Source of the DNA: Podaxis mareebaensis
Taxonomy: Eukaryota; Basidiomycota; Agaricomycetes; Agaricales; Agaricaceae
Direction of reading: 5' to 3'
DNA length: 64,000 nucleotides
Assembly: GCA_018524725.1 (NCBI GenBank)
Contig: JAEUWP010000207.1
Location: 558,001-622,000, forward strand
The notes under the pieces were generated by a model. It ran no database searches and was not told the origin of the DNA. It was given only the letters and a program-made list of their open reading frames with translations. Of this stretch, positions 31,504-43,831 are shown piece by piece. The first letter of the stretch is position 1; the number at the start of each line of letters is the position of its first letter. The position numbers and the translations under genes were made by a program.

Positions 31504-34500
31504 ATGCTTGCTTCCATGGCTTCTTCTCCAGCCTCTGTTCCCCTTCGCGAGCAGTCGCATCTCGACGTCCAACAGGCTACTCATGATCTCCCAGACTCCG
31601 TTAATCTCGAGGACAGGATATGTCCTGGTTGTAAGAGGTCGGCTGTGAGCGAACAAGGTGGTCTCGTCGTAGCGTTTGGGTGAGTTTTTCCCGTCGGCCT
31701 CTGTTTTCGTCGCCATGGCTGGGTCTGTCGCTGGGATACGATAAGAATTCCTGATATGACTCCAACGCGCGTGAACGAAAACATCGTGGGTCATCTGATC
31801 AATGAATCTAATTTCCTTTTGCTTATAGGCAATCGTTCTTTCATGTCGACTGCTTCAAGTGCGCAAAGTGTAGTAATCAAGTGACCGCGGATACCAACCT
31901 CCTCTTGCTGTCCGATGGTTCCCCCATTTGTGCCAACTGCTCCTATAATTGCAATGTCTGCCACCTTCCCATTCTCGATGAAGCTATTATGACTGGCGAT
32001 GACTCCTATCATGCTCATTGCTTCAAATGTAAAGTATGCAAGAATCGAATCGACGAGCTTGTTTTCGCCAAGACTAGCCAGGGTATATACTGCATGAAGT
32101 GTCATAACGAACGCATGATCAAAATCAGAAAATATACCCAGAAAAAGGCCGAACGCGAACGGAACGGTGGTGGTAGCGGATCTTCAAGGACACGAGATAG
32201 GGAGGCTCGGAAATATCACCAGGATAGCGGCGTAAGTTCCCTTATTTCTTGCCAGGTTAGGGGGTGGAATAATTCATAATCTGTAGTTATCGAATGCAGG
32301 ACATGATTCGCTTTCGCGTCCATCGTCGTCCAGGTCGAATGGAAATCTCTCAGCAGCTACGCAGCAGGATACATCCCGCCCAAACACGGCACGCAGTACC
32401 GAAAGCTCTGCATATACACGTCCCGCTGTCAAACCTAAAGGTCCACCTCCACTTTATAATGGGCAGGACCCCCGGACTTCCCCTTCGCAATCCAACTCCC
32501 ATCCTAACAGCGCGTCTACAATCACCCCCTCGCTCTCATCTTCCATTTCCTCGAGTCCTGCTGTGACGGTTGCACCTCCACCTGAGAGCGAGCGCCCTAG
32601 TCCCATGAAATCGTCCACTCTTCCAATACCTCCTATTGGTCCAAATACAGATCCCGATGGCAGACGCCGAAGCTATGACGATGGTGTCCGCCCATTGCAT
32701 GTATTATTCGGTCAGAAATCAGCGTCAAACAATGCTACTCTTCGACCTGACGGCCGTCCAACCACGTCGGAAGGCCTTACTGTCACGTCCAAACAGGAAA
32801 GGCGTCATTCTATCAATCCCGGCTTGACTCTTCCTAATTTCAGCGCTGCGCTGCCTTCCAGAACCGCGAATGCAACTCTATCCCCCGTCTCCGCTGCCTT
32901 TCCTGACCACAGGTCTACTCGTTCACCAACGCTTCCTAAAGGCCCTGAATCTCCCCAATCTCGAGGTGGACAGGGGCAGGTTTCCCGCCCCACTTCTCAG
33001 AGCAGCTCTACGAATAGCTATCACTCCTTCGTTACACAGGCGGATAAAGAGTTGGCCCGCTCTCGGTCGTCTTCTATAGCTACCCTGGATAATGAGGATC
33101 AAACAGTGATCCTCAAACCTCGAAGTGGATCAAGGGAGCCATCTCGATCTCCGAGCCCTGCAATTCATACGGGTGATGTTGACAGACGGTTACACCATCA
33201 GGACAATGGCAATAGGTTATCATCAACGTCAAATCTCAGTGCTGAAGAACGAGGATCAGCCGTGAGCTCGAGATCTAACTCTCCGTACCGTCAAATAGAC
33301 GTACCACGCGGTATAGAGGACGGTTCGGATTCCGATGCAGCAGGCGAGTTAGCAAGTCCCATGCCCGACCAACGCCACTCCCTTCCCCCGATACCTCCTT
33401 CAAAGGACGGCGACGAGCATCTGGATGTTCAGTCGCCCGTCTTGAGCGAGGATCCAGATGCTTCTGGCTTATCCCAGCACGATGCCTCGGATGACATGTC
33501 CGAGTCATCACCTGTTGAACGCACTTCTCATGCGACCTTCATCGCTCCCGCCCTCCCGCCTATCCGATTTTCCTTAAGCGGTGCGGACTTCAGCGAGCTT
33601 CTGAACTCGGTTCAAGGACCTTCTGCGTTGAAATCTTTGGATGGGATGGCAACACTCTTACAAGAGTCTGACGACCTTTCCACGCCACCCAAAACATCTT
33701 CGGAAAGGACATCGACGGCTCCGACGCCTCCACCCGCAACAGCTGGCGAACACACGCCTCATGACACTCCAAAATCTTCCGCGGCGGAAGAGCGTCATGG
33801 TTTCAACAAGTATGTTTCAAAGAATCGCGCACCTAGTTCTCGTACTCAACATCATTGCAGACCCTTGGAAATTAAAAAGAAGGCCTCGGTAGAGGACAAA
33901 CCACTGCCTGTTCTCAACTTGCCCCCGAACCCCATAGAACCCCAACAGTCAAATGATCAGTTGACAGATCCTATCAATGGTACTCATATAACCGTGACGG
34001 ATTCAAGCTCGGGTGAGACGACGGTTCGACATCATGCGTCAGATCCAATTGCTGCGCGGTTGCGGGAAGCTATCAAGGGTTCGCGGGACCAAGGGGTCAA
34101 GCAAATCCGTCTGGATGTTGAGCTTATAGAAGCCGCTATTGCGACCCTGGATTCGAGCAAGGTGGCCTATGATGAACTCAAAGAGAAATTTGATGGAATG
34201 AAGGTTCGTGCGCCGTGAAAATGCTGATTAGTGCCTAACGTCGTGCATTCCCTGTAGAGAACGAGCAAAAACTTTATTGACGGAGTACTGGTAGCCCAGG
34301 CTGAGTACGACCGAGAGCAGAAGGCTAGACGTGATGCTGAAGCAGAAGTCACTCGATTGCGTGTTCTGTTGTCTGGCCAAGCGGCCAAGTTGACGGCGAT
34401 GTCTAGCGAGGACCGGCGTCAAGAACTGAGGCAACAGATGTCGAAAGAGCTGAATGATAGTCTGTCTGGTCTGGAACACGATCTGTCCAGGTTGAAGCTC

Positions 34501-36221
34501 GAGCGGGATATGGCACTGGCAGAAATGGAGGAACTATCGTCGACTAAGAGGTACGTTGCCTCGTAATGGCCTCCATGATATCCCATCTCTGATTTGACTT
34601 CACAGCTCACCCGAGAAACCTGTGGCGAGCCTTGGGCGCTCCATGACGAAACGCCTTGATACCCTCAAGAGGCAGTACCAACGAGAGTTGATTCCGCTTA
34701 CCGAGCGACGAGAAACTCTCAGTAGGGAGATCGCGGAGCTCAAGGCAATCAGAGACGTGTTCCTCGAGGAGACCACTGCCCTCAACGCCCGTAATGAGGA
34801 ACTTGCACAGCTTAGCCACATTTACTCCCGCAGGTTGGAAGCAATCCCTGAAGCGCCTCTCAAACAAGGCCAGATCGTCGGCACACCTGTTTCTCGCCCC
34901 TCTTTTGAGAAGCTAAAGAGCAATGTTCCTGCGCAATCGGCCCCCACACTGGCGCCTTCCCTGAGTGCCTCGACTAGTGGATCATCGACCGTTACTATTC
35001 ATGAAGATGGCGACAGGTATATCAAGCCACCAAAACCAGACACGGACATGCACACACCCCGCAAACTCAAGTGGATGCCGTCCAACAAACCGAAGGTTAC
35101 TGCTTCTCCGGCGACCGTACAAGAGTCTTATAGAGGGAGGGGACATTTGGAACATAATTTCCAGCAACTGAGCGTGTTGCGGTTTACTCGATGTGACCAT
35201 TGTGGAGACAAGCTGTGGGGTTCCCAGCTCCGATGCACAAGTATGCCTCAGTCCAAATCACTCTCGATAATATTGCTGAGTTTGTGTTATCAGTTTGCCA
35301 CGCTTCGATACATGTCCGCTGCATAGCTGGCGTGCAGTTGCCTTGCGCGCAACATAAAAAGGATGACTCGCAGGCGACCCTAAGTGAGTTCGGCTACTAG
35401 GATACCCTGCTTAATGTGGTCTCATCCCATCACCACAGTTCCTTCGATGTTCGGTCGGGATCTTGTTGAACAGGTGCACACCGACAGCCAAGGCGATGAT
35501 CGACAGGTGCCAATCATTGTCGAGAAATGTATACAAGCCGTTGAGGCAATAGGTATGAGAATACAATTATGCTTGGCCGGGCATGACTAACGACTTGTCG
35601 ATAGCCCTCGATTATGAAGGCATCTACCGAAAAACCGGTGGTTCAAGCCAGTCCAAGATGATCACACAACTTTTCGAACGCGGAGATTACACCACGTTTG
35701 ATTTGCTCGACACTGACAGGTTTAATGACATCTGCAGTGTCACCTCCGTCCTCAAGAATTACTTTCGCTCGTTGCCCAACCCACTTCTTACGTTTGAGTT
35801 ATATGAGCAATTCGTACAAGGCATTACCATTAAAGATTCCGCACTGAAAAATAAGACGCTGTCCGATCTTGTCAAGCAGCTGCCCAGTGAACATTACTAT
35901 ACCCTTCGTATGCTGATGATTCACCTCAACCGGTGGGTATCCGTATCTTCATTCGTAACGCTAACTGATGTATCTAATCATTTTGCAGCGTCCATCAACG
36001 AAGTGAAAAGAACTTGATGAATGCAAGGAACTTGGGAGTCGTATTTGGACGTCAGTACTTACCAACATTGCATCTTTCCGATCATCCTGACTCGGTTTTT
36101 CCTAGCCACGTTGATCAAGTCTCAAGACCCAGGTGCTGAATTCGGTGATATGGCCCAGCGAGCTCTTTTCGTCGAATGGCTCGTTGAAAATGCACCTCAA
36201 CTGTTTAACGGGGACGCTTAA
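31504..36221 (+). CDS. LIM-C1-RhoGAP protein (Rga-type GTPase activator for Cdc42/Rho)
   Basis: GTPase-activating protein expected to switch off Cdc42 or Rho1 at growth sites. ATG at 31504. Two LIM domains at about residues 40-160: ICPGCKRSAVSEQGG...FFHVDCFKCAKC and CNVCHLPILDEAIMTGDD...HCFKCKVC, with YCMKCHNERM. A Ser/Pro-rich linker of over 550 residues follows (exons to 34218), then coiled coil (AQAEYDREQKARRDAEAEVT; KRLDTLKRQYQRELIPLTER). A C1-type zinc finger reads HNFQQLSVLRFTRCDHCGDK ... CHASIHVRC. The RhoGAP domain begins FGRDLVEQV and IVEKCIQAVE; the arginine finger is in EGIYRKTGG; then LKNYFRSLPNPLLTFELYEQ and RNLGVVFG. It ends FVEWLVENAPQLFNGDA. The order LIM-LIM-coiled coil-C1-GAP is close to yeast Rga1/Rga2 and fission yeast Rga4, with an added C1 finger typical of filamentous fungi. 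Target GTPase not proven. Confidence 0.92.
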
Positions 36222-36599
36222 GTCCCCGTATTTGTTATATGTTTATCACATTTCTTTGTATTTGCTTCTGGGTTTTTTCGTTCTGCTCGGACCTCTGTCA
36301 ATTACTGCCACCTATATCATGTTGTGTCAGGTAACCATGGTTATTTATCGTGAGAGCTTCCTCCATATTCGCTCATTTTGTTTCTTTTGCATATCAGACC
36401 ATTATTTCATTTCATTCATGTTCTGAATACCCACTCATACCCTTCAATTCGAGGATGTATCTTAGAACAAAGACAGTCATTACAGAAGAATGTTAATTTT
36501 TGTTATACCATTACAACGCTGGATCCCAAGGTCTAACGAGGTTAGAGAGAAAATAAGAGGGAAGGAGGAATAAATAGAAGAAAGTAAAAGAGGCGGATA
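36222..36599. other. Convergent intergenic region
   Basis: 3' flanks of the LIM-RhoGAP gene (plus) and BTB gene (minus); T-rich then A-rich, no gene seen. Confidence 0.5.
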
Positions 36600-38495
36600 T
36601 CATCTCTGTAATTCAGAGGATTTCTTGGGTTTATGGCCATGATCAGGTTTGAGTGTGCAATATAGAAAGTGGCGCCGCGGTCCTGTCGCTGCGCCAGCAA
36701 CTGCTGCGGCAGTGACACGTCCGTTCATTGGCACACTTTCCGCTCTCACACCGAGAGAGAACATGCGGTCGAAAACTGGTGTGCCAGATCAGATACAATT
36801 ATGAATCATAGCAGGGTAAAGTACGTACGGGTAGCAGTGAAAGCCTTCGCACTGGCTTGACAGGCAGTCTGTGTAAGGGAAAGAGGCGGACTGACGCCCT
36901 CGAGCTGTCGCAGGTATCTGAAAACCATCGAAGGTTGGGGAGGCCCGAAACGAAAGACCGCAGTATATGCTTGTCTCCATTTTTCGTCTAGAAGACGAGC
37001 ACAGGCGGCTGGATCGGGGCAAGTTGCGCACTAGAAGAGATGATGAGGGCGAGAAGAGGGAATCATAAAAGGGCCGCGTACGCATTGATATTCTTTGTTG
37101 ACTTGGGTCAGACCAAGTTTAAGGACTCGTTCAAGGAACCATGTACGTCTTGGAATCTAGTTAGCTGGGTCAATCGAGAGTCGCGAGAAACAGTACCGTT
37201 TTTCAAGCTTGAGAAGGGTTTCCTTGCTGAGGGTATTGAGTTCATGCTCCGACCATCCACCAGGGTTATCCAATACGAAGCGGCTTGCTTCACGATAGAG
37301 CTCCTCTTCTTCAAAGAGTTCGGCTATGCGCATAGCCTTGATCGGCCGACCAGCGGCATGAGTGATGAGGAATTTGAGGCATTCCTGTTGGAGTGATGTA
37401 ACACAGAGTTTGTGGGAGATATTCATTAAGCTTTCAACGTTGTTCCAGGTGATGGTACATTCCAGGCTGGCATGGAGTTAGTGAATGAATATGTGGGGTC
37501 CGAAGACTGTAGCTGCGCACTGAGGGTAAACGAATTTGAGGAAGTCATGAAAGGTGCTCGCCTAGTGAACGATCAAAGAAAAGAAAATCAAGAGTCTCGC
37601 CAGGACAAGGCTGTGGAAGCTGGCTCACCCGTTCCTCGTTAAGAACAATAACTGCATCCGGTCCGTCTTTCGGCCGCCTTTTAACTTTTGCGCGGGCAGT
37701 CGAAACCTTGCGTAAGCTAGAAGTTGAATCTTCCGAAGCAGACTTGGCATGCGCCGGGCTTGATCCTTGTAATTTCGCTAGGCTATCACCCCGCGCCTGG
37801 GACCTGCATTGGCTTCCTGCTTCCGAACCGCTACCTTCATTTTCGCTCAGTCTAGCGGCATCAGTATCAAAGAGGGCGTCGACTTCGGCGGGATCGCTGT
37901 CTGGATCCATGGGCGCAAAAGTCATTTCGGCTTCTACTTCGGGTCTGTCACCTGGGACGGTGGGAGGCTGGGAGATGGTAATGACAGAAGACATGGAGGG
38001 CGGTCGACCGGTTTCAGACCAGTGGCCACTTAGAGCGGCCTCAAAGAACGGAGAAGCAAAGTAGAGCACTTCTTTGTGAGCCCTGAGAGCAAGTCAATGA
38101 ATGAGGTCTTGCGAAGATAGGGGGTTTGTGGTGACGAACCAGAAGGTAGTGTTTTCAACTACAATCTTGACCGTGCCTGGAAACCTACTATTCTTTGTAA
38201 AGGTCTCGTCGAGCTCTATGGTCTCGTCGGGGTCCTCGATACTCATTTCAGAAACGAGATCGTCAGATTCGTATTCCTGTAGCACCCATGGGGGCGACCC
38301 GGACGAGCGGAAGATTCCAGCAGCCGCGGCGTGTGTTTCTGTGGGAGAGCTGAGAGAGGCTATTGGGTTGTTGGGTCCCCGTGAGTTGCGTGCAATCAGT
38401 ATGTGCGACGGATTCGTGGCCATTCCTGCCATCTTCCTTCCCCTGGTCCGGTCCTCATATCCACTCCCATAGTCCTTGCTGTTATGCTGCTTCAT
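36600..38495 (-). CDS. BTB/POZ domain protein
   Basis: Probable adaptor with a split BTB domain; such proteins often bring substrates to Cullin-3 ligases or form homodimers. ATG at 38495 (MKQHNSKDYGSGYEDRTR). BTB start: SRFPGTVKIVVENTTFW, then after an intron AHKEVLYFASPFFEAALSGHW. A disordered insert of about 110 residues rich in Ser/Asp (ENEGSGSEAGSQCRSQ; basic KVKRRPKDGP) interrupts the domain before FLKFVYPQCECTITWNNVE and NISHKLCVTSLQQECLKFLI. A BACK-like helical part follows (FEEEELYREASRFVLDNPGG, ETLLKLEKR, TWFLERVLKLGLTQV). The C-terminus reads AVFRFGPPQPSMVFRYLRQL and ends KPKKSSELQR with stop at 36600. Internal exon joins near 36800-37030 are approximate. The substrate or partner is unknown. 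The start codon is only 17 bases from a tRNA gene on the other strand. Confidence 0.85.
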
Positions 38496-38512
38496 TAGTA
38501 AGCCCAGACCAA

Positions 38513-38590
38513 GGCGCTATAGTGTAGTGGTTATCACTCAGGATTCTGATGAACATTCCTGAAACCCAGGTTCGAACCCTGGTAGCGCCT
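38513..38590 (+). tRNA. tRNA-Gln (anticodon CTG) with a 6-base intron
   Basis: Complete cloverleaf: acceptor GGCGCTA pairs with TAGCGCC (38583-38589), discriminator T; D arm GTG..CAC; anticodon stem CAGGA/TCCTG; T arm CCAGG-TTCGAAC-CCTGG; variable loop AAAC. Loop TTCTGA gives T33 and anticodon CTG at 38546-38548. After A37 there are six extra bases (TGAACA, 38550-38555) before base 38, taken as an intron at the canonical 37/38 site. A box (TAGTGTAGTGG) and B box (GGTTCGAACCC) are intact, and a T-rich terminator follows at about 38604-38610. Confidence 0.92.
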
Positions 38591-38680
38591 CTGTGCAAGC
38601 GTTTGTTTTTGTGACCTCCATGCTCGGGACACCCAGCAAAGCTCTTGGATACTATTCATACACAAAACAAAAATGGGTAA

Positions 38681-39840
38681 CTACTTGGACTTTTTCCGCT
38701 TCGTTTTGGCAGGTTCTGAAACTTGTTCATCCTCCTTGTGCCCTTTCCGTTTTTTCTTCTTTGGCCCCTCGGGTTGTGTTTCTTCGAGTTTCCGTTTCTG
38801 CTTGTCAACTGCGACTGCTTCAGCAGCTTGGTGACCAAGTAATTTGAAGGTGTCCACGTCGCTCCCGGCTTCGTCATCCTCTGATTCGTCTTCTACTTCT
38901 GCTTCAATGTTGTCAACGTCCGTTTCAGCATCCTCAACCTGCCGCGTTGTGTGCGTTTGCACAACATGGGTTGGAGAAAAAGGATCAGGTTGTATCGATC
39001 CTTGCAGGGAAAGCATTTCATTCGCCACAGTCAACCTGTAGAGTCCATATAGCAATAATCGAGACCCAATTACGAAGCAGAAACTCACCCAATGACTGTA
39101 AACTCAAGGTATCCTTGCTCTCCACCCAACTTCTCTCCAGTGTGTCGATTCACCCATTTCCCTGCACTCTCTTGTCCCTCTTGTTCAGATTTTTCCTCCG
39201 AGTCCTCATTATCTTGTGCTTCTGGCCCAAATTCCGGGTCGTTTTCAGCGGGCCCGTATTCGAAATGCCAGTCGTCCGTTGTTATATGATGTCTGGGTAT
39301 CGAGGCGTTGAACGTTCGGTGAATTAGAAGTGATACATGATCGGGCGAACAGAGGTTCACTTTGCCCACTACAAAGAGATATGAGGAAGTGATAGATCTG
39401 TGAATCGTAAAGAAACATACCTAGTTTCATGCCAACCTTTGGACACCATACTGTTGCATCGAAACTGACACTGCAGACAAGGAATGGACAGTCGGCTTTA
39501 ATTGTTGCTCGTTTCTCGGTGAATGATAAATTGGAGTGCGATAGGACGACGCCCCGGAAGGCGGGTATATACCTGAAGCAAGAGACCGTTCGCATGTTGT
39601 TGATTTCTGGTGTGCACAGCGGATATACCTCATAACCATAGAGTCCAGCATCTCTTCTACCCCTGCGCGAGGATTATTTGCGAATATAGGAGGCACGGAG
39701 AGCGTGAGGGAGGCATTGATAACATGGAATTCGCTTTCGGAATTGTCGGTGTCCGGCTTAGATTTTTTCTTCGGTAGTGAAGGAGTATCTGTATGTGATT
39801 TCCGCTTTTTTGAAGGTGATTTGTGGGCGGGCTGAGCCAT
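38681..39840 (-). CDS. RPA43: RNA polymerase I subunit A43 (RPA43)
   Basis: Stalk subunit of RNA polymerase I, contacting the initiation factor Rrn3/TIF-IA. ATG at 39840 (MAQPAHKSPSKKRKSHTD, basic N-terminus). The N-terminal domain reads INASLTLSVPPIFANNPRAG, VEEMLDSMVMRYIPAFRGVV, LSHSNLSF. The S1/OB-like domain reads FDATVWCPKVGMKLVGKVNL and SPDHVSLLIHRTFNASIPRH, interrupted by an acidic insert (NEDSEEKSEQEGQESAG) before WVNRHTGEKLGGEQGYLEFT. The C-terminal tail is very acidic then Lys-rich (PEGPKKKKRKGHKED; ends KTKRKKSK), suiting a nucleolar signal. Order and motifs match A43; confidence is high. It is divergent from PAM16 with only 118 bases between start codons. Confidence 0.9.
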
Positions 39841-39958
39841 TGACAGAGTGAGAGGGGAAACCAAAAATTTGGCAAGTTCTCACGTGCACAAAGACTGGTG
39901 CATTTCGGAATTTTCGCGTCGTCGAGCTTTAGTCCCAAGCTCTCTAGCCCTCTCTTCC
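39841..39958. promoter_or_regulatory. Compact bidirectional promoter RPA43 / PAM16
   Basis: Only 118 bases separate the RPA43 (minus) and PAM16 (plus) start codons, so both promoters and 5' leaders must fit or overlap here. No TATA box is obvious. Confidence 0.6.
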
Positions 39959-40625
39959 ATGGCAAGTGTCTCTACCCTTATGTCTTCGATTTTCTTGCTC
40001 ACAGATGCTGTAGTCTTCTCCAAAGGCCATTGTCCAGATCTTCATCACAGGAACCCGCATCCTGGGTAAGGCCTTTTACGAAGCTGGACGGCAGGCCGTT
40101 AAGAGTACGCATACTTCCTCACATACCGGACAAGGTCGTTAAAACTCCCTCCAGATGCGAAGCACTCGCCACAGGCAGCTATGGGCAATGACGTTGCGGG
40201 TGTTGGCAATGCTACCTCTGGGTCCGTCACTGACAATCTGACCCGGCAACATCGAATGACGTTGGACGAGGCGCAGTTGATTCTAAACGTGAAGCGGAGT
40301 GATGACATGGAGAAGATCCTCAAGGTGCGCCATGGAATGTCCCGTTGACGTTGCCCTATGATAACCCAAACTCCAACTCCAGAGCTACGAGCACTTGTTC
40401 AAGGCCAACTCACCACCCGCACCCAAAGCTGCTGAAAAGCCTGCGACTGGCAAGCAAGCACCACCTGCATACTCACACTATCTGCAGTCCAAGGTCGTGC
40501 GGGCGCGCGAGCGATTAGAGGCGGAACTCAAAGCAACAGAACCGGCAGCCGAGGCGACTCAACCACCACCTGCCGCATCGAATACGCAGTCGCCGCCGAG
40601 CGGAAGTTCTAATGCTCAATCGTGA
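39959..40625 (+). CDS. PAM16: PAM16/TIM16, J-like subunit of the mitochondrial import motor
   Basis: Peripheral inner-membrane protein that pairs with Pam18 and controls mtHsp70 at the TIM23 channel. Four exons: the ATG alone (39959-39961), 40014-40104, 40155-40324, 40383-40625 (168 residues). Joined, the N-terminus reads MSSPKAIVQIFITGTRILGK, then AFYEAGRQAVKNAKHSP, the usual Pam16 start. The degenerate J domain reads RQHRMTLDEAQLILNVKR, SDDMEKILKSYEHLFKAN, lacking the HPD triad as expected, followed by SHYLQSKVVRARERLEAEL and a Pro/Ala/Ser-rich tail (ends SSNAQS). The first intron must start GCAAGT, a GC-AG intron directly after ATG; no GT donor restores the frame. Tail length exceeds the yeast protein. 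Confidence 0.88.
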
Positions 40626-40798
40626 TATCTTATACGGACCACTACTACTTTAGACATCTAATCGTTATGCCACCCCATTCACTAATTTATATTGCATGTC
40701 CATTGCTATGATTCCGCCGTGTTGCTTGTTTTAAGCCGTCCTATGGATGGATACGATTACATGGCCACAAAAACGTGTATTCCCCATAAATAAAATAG

Positions 40799-42148
40799 CT
40801 AATCCAAGACGGCGTATTTCTTGAGATGTGGTGGTATAACGTCCTCCAAGCCCTTTGAAGCTAGCCATTTCTTTGAGAAAAGACGGCTTTGGTATCGATA
40901 GGCACCATCGCAAAGGATTGTGGCGACCTTGGAACCTGAGAATATCATCAACGAGAAGCACTAAGGTTCTAACTGCGCCTACCCACCTTTACCCAACTTC
41001 TCCGCTAGCTCAACAGCAGCCACAACGTTGAGAGCGGAACTTGCGCCGAGGTAAAGACCCTCAGAGTCGAGGAGCTCGTAAAGCATGACGATCGACTTTT
41101 CGTCAGAAATTGTGAATGCGCCGTCAATATCCTTCACAAAGGTGGCCAAGTTATCCGTAACACGACCTTGACCAATGCCTGACGGTATTTTGTCAGTAAA
41201 ACGTGTTTTGTGGGTGTATGGATAGTCAGATTACCTTCTGTGATCGAAGAACCCGTCCTTTCAATGAGCTTACCACCACTAGTGATATAGCTAGTCAAGA
41301 CACTGCCAGGGGGGTCGGCCAACCAGACTTTGATCCTTCCACCACTCTTCTCCTTGAGATACTTGCCGGCACCAGCAAGTGTGCCACCAGTACCGGTTGA
41401 GCAAGTGAAACCATCCAGATCTCCGCCTGTCTGTTCCCAGATTTCTGGACCAGTGGAGATGTAATGCGCGTATGCATTGGCAGTATTGTCGAATTGGTTA
41501 GTCCAAATTGCGTTCTCCAAGGATTCTGCGTATTCTCGTGCTTGGTGGTTGTAGTTGGCAGGGTTCTCGTAGGCAACCGCTGGGACAGGACGAACATCGG
41601 CGCCGAGCATACGCAGGAGGTCAATTTTTTCTTGGCTCTATAGGAAGTGAGATAGGGTCCTCGCTGATGGGATATTTCGTGAACCTACCTGGGTATTGGG
41701 CATGTAAATTACGCATTTGTATCCGCGAGCTCTGCAGACATGCGCGAGTCCAATACCGGTATTCCCGGCAGTCCCTTCCACGACAGTGCCTCCAGGTTTG
41801 ATTCTACCACCGTAGGTCAGTACTATGGCCAGAGGTTGAAAGATAGGCTCGAGCGTACAGGCCCTTCTCTTCTGCCTGCCGGATTAGTCCGAGAGCAGCA
41901 CGGTCTTTGACGCTACCACCAGGATTCTGAAACTCTGCCTTGCCATAGATCTTGTACCCCGTCTTCTCCGACAGTCCTTTCAGATAAATCTGAAGCCAGG
42001 CCAGGAATCAAGTCAGAAAGTAGATTGAGTTGAGGAAAATCACGCGACGTACGAGGGGTGTGTTTCCGATGGCACCAATGAAGGTTTCCACGGGAGCGTT
42101 GGTGGAGAAGGCACGACTCCTGGTCACAGCACGAAGGGCCGACAACAT
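40799..42148 (-). CDS. Cysteine synthase (O-acetylserine sulfhydrylase), probably mitochondrial
   Basis: PLP enzyme making cysteine from O-acetylserine and sulfide. ATG at 42148; the first 20 residues ([18 protein letters not shown]) are Arg/Ser-rich without acids, a typical mitochondrial targeting peptide. Motifs in order: [32 protein letters not shown] with the PLP-binding lysine, [19 protein letters not shown] (substrate loop TAGNTG), [39 protein letters not shown] (phosphate-binding GTGGT), [22 protein letters not shown] and [34 protein letters not shown], then [17 protein letters not shown]. It ends HLKKYAVLD at 40799. At least four introns. The same fold includes cystathionine beta-synthase; lack of a heme or CBS domain and the length favour cysteine synthase. 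Confidence 0.92.
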
Positions 42149-42757
42149 TATTCAGGCCTAAAGATTAAGGGAAAAGAAAAGATTGAGGGCGATATAATTG
42201 CTACATGGCGAATGATGTGCCGGTGTCGAGTAAAGCACGACATCATTATTCCTTTCCTCTCACGTAAGCCCACTCTCCCCTAATCCAGTTTGAATTTCAC
42301 CCTCTCTCCAAAAAGACATCATGAATCTCGGGGGCGTTTGTTGTCAGCGGCGATCATCATTGACACTCTCATAAACAGCCGGCTGAAAATAACTTGCTGA
42401 CGAAAATTGTCATGCTTACACATTTCTCGGCGTTTCCAAGCACCCCGAAGCAAGTGTATGGATTCATCCAAGCAACGGGCATCCATTAGAGTGTATATAG
42501 ACCTACCACCCTTTCAAAGTAAGAACAAGGCTCAGATATAGGCATGGGAATAACGGATAACGGTATAAGAACAAAGGAGAAAAAGAGAAAAGACGTGGGG
42601 AGCGAGATAGCGTCCGTTCATACGTGGACATTTCGTGCATGGCCATGAATAGCGAATTGTAGCGGCATGAAGGGGTATTCGAGACGAGAGAGCTCATATG
42701 GAAGCAGGCGTCGTAGAAGGAAGAGAGGAATAAGTATGAAGGAACGTCAGGGTGCAT
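42149..42757. other. Tandem intergenic region
   Basis: About 600 bases between the cysteine synthase start and the ARF1 stop (both minus). Holds the synthase promoter and ARF1 3' flank; no gene seen. Confidence 0.5.
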
Positions 42758-43609
<852 letters not shown>

Positions 43610-43681
43610 GTTTGTGTTATTTGTTGGATAGAAGTGGTAAAGAACGACGTGGAAGGCGTGGGCAGGCCGGGTGGAAGAACT

Positions 43682-43703
43682 GAGAGAGAGAGAGAGAGAG
43701 AGA
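43682..43703. repeat. GA/CT dinucleotide repeat in the ARF1 leader
   Basis: Eleven GA units on the plus strand (CT on the ARF1 coding strand), about 73-94 bases upstream of the ARF1 start codon, so in its 5' leader or core promoter. Confidence 0.9.
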
Positions 43704-43831
43704 AAAGGATTGGAACTGGGACGAGAAATCACCCAAACCCTTGACTGCCGCTCCCGTCACACCCTGTCACACTAACACACGCCCCTTTCCAACTCATTCC
43801 GCACTATAACATACATTGTAATCATAGACTT

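Noticed and set aside
36222..36599. 97-codon frame (36133-36426) as a small membrane protein
   Set aside because: It overlaps the end of the LIM-RhoGAP gene in another frame and its hydrophobicity comes from the T-rich 3' flank.
43682..43703. GA repeat as a novel element
   Set aside because: A plain dinucleotide repeat in a pyrimidine-type 5' leader (CT on the coding strand), common near fungal promoters.
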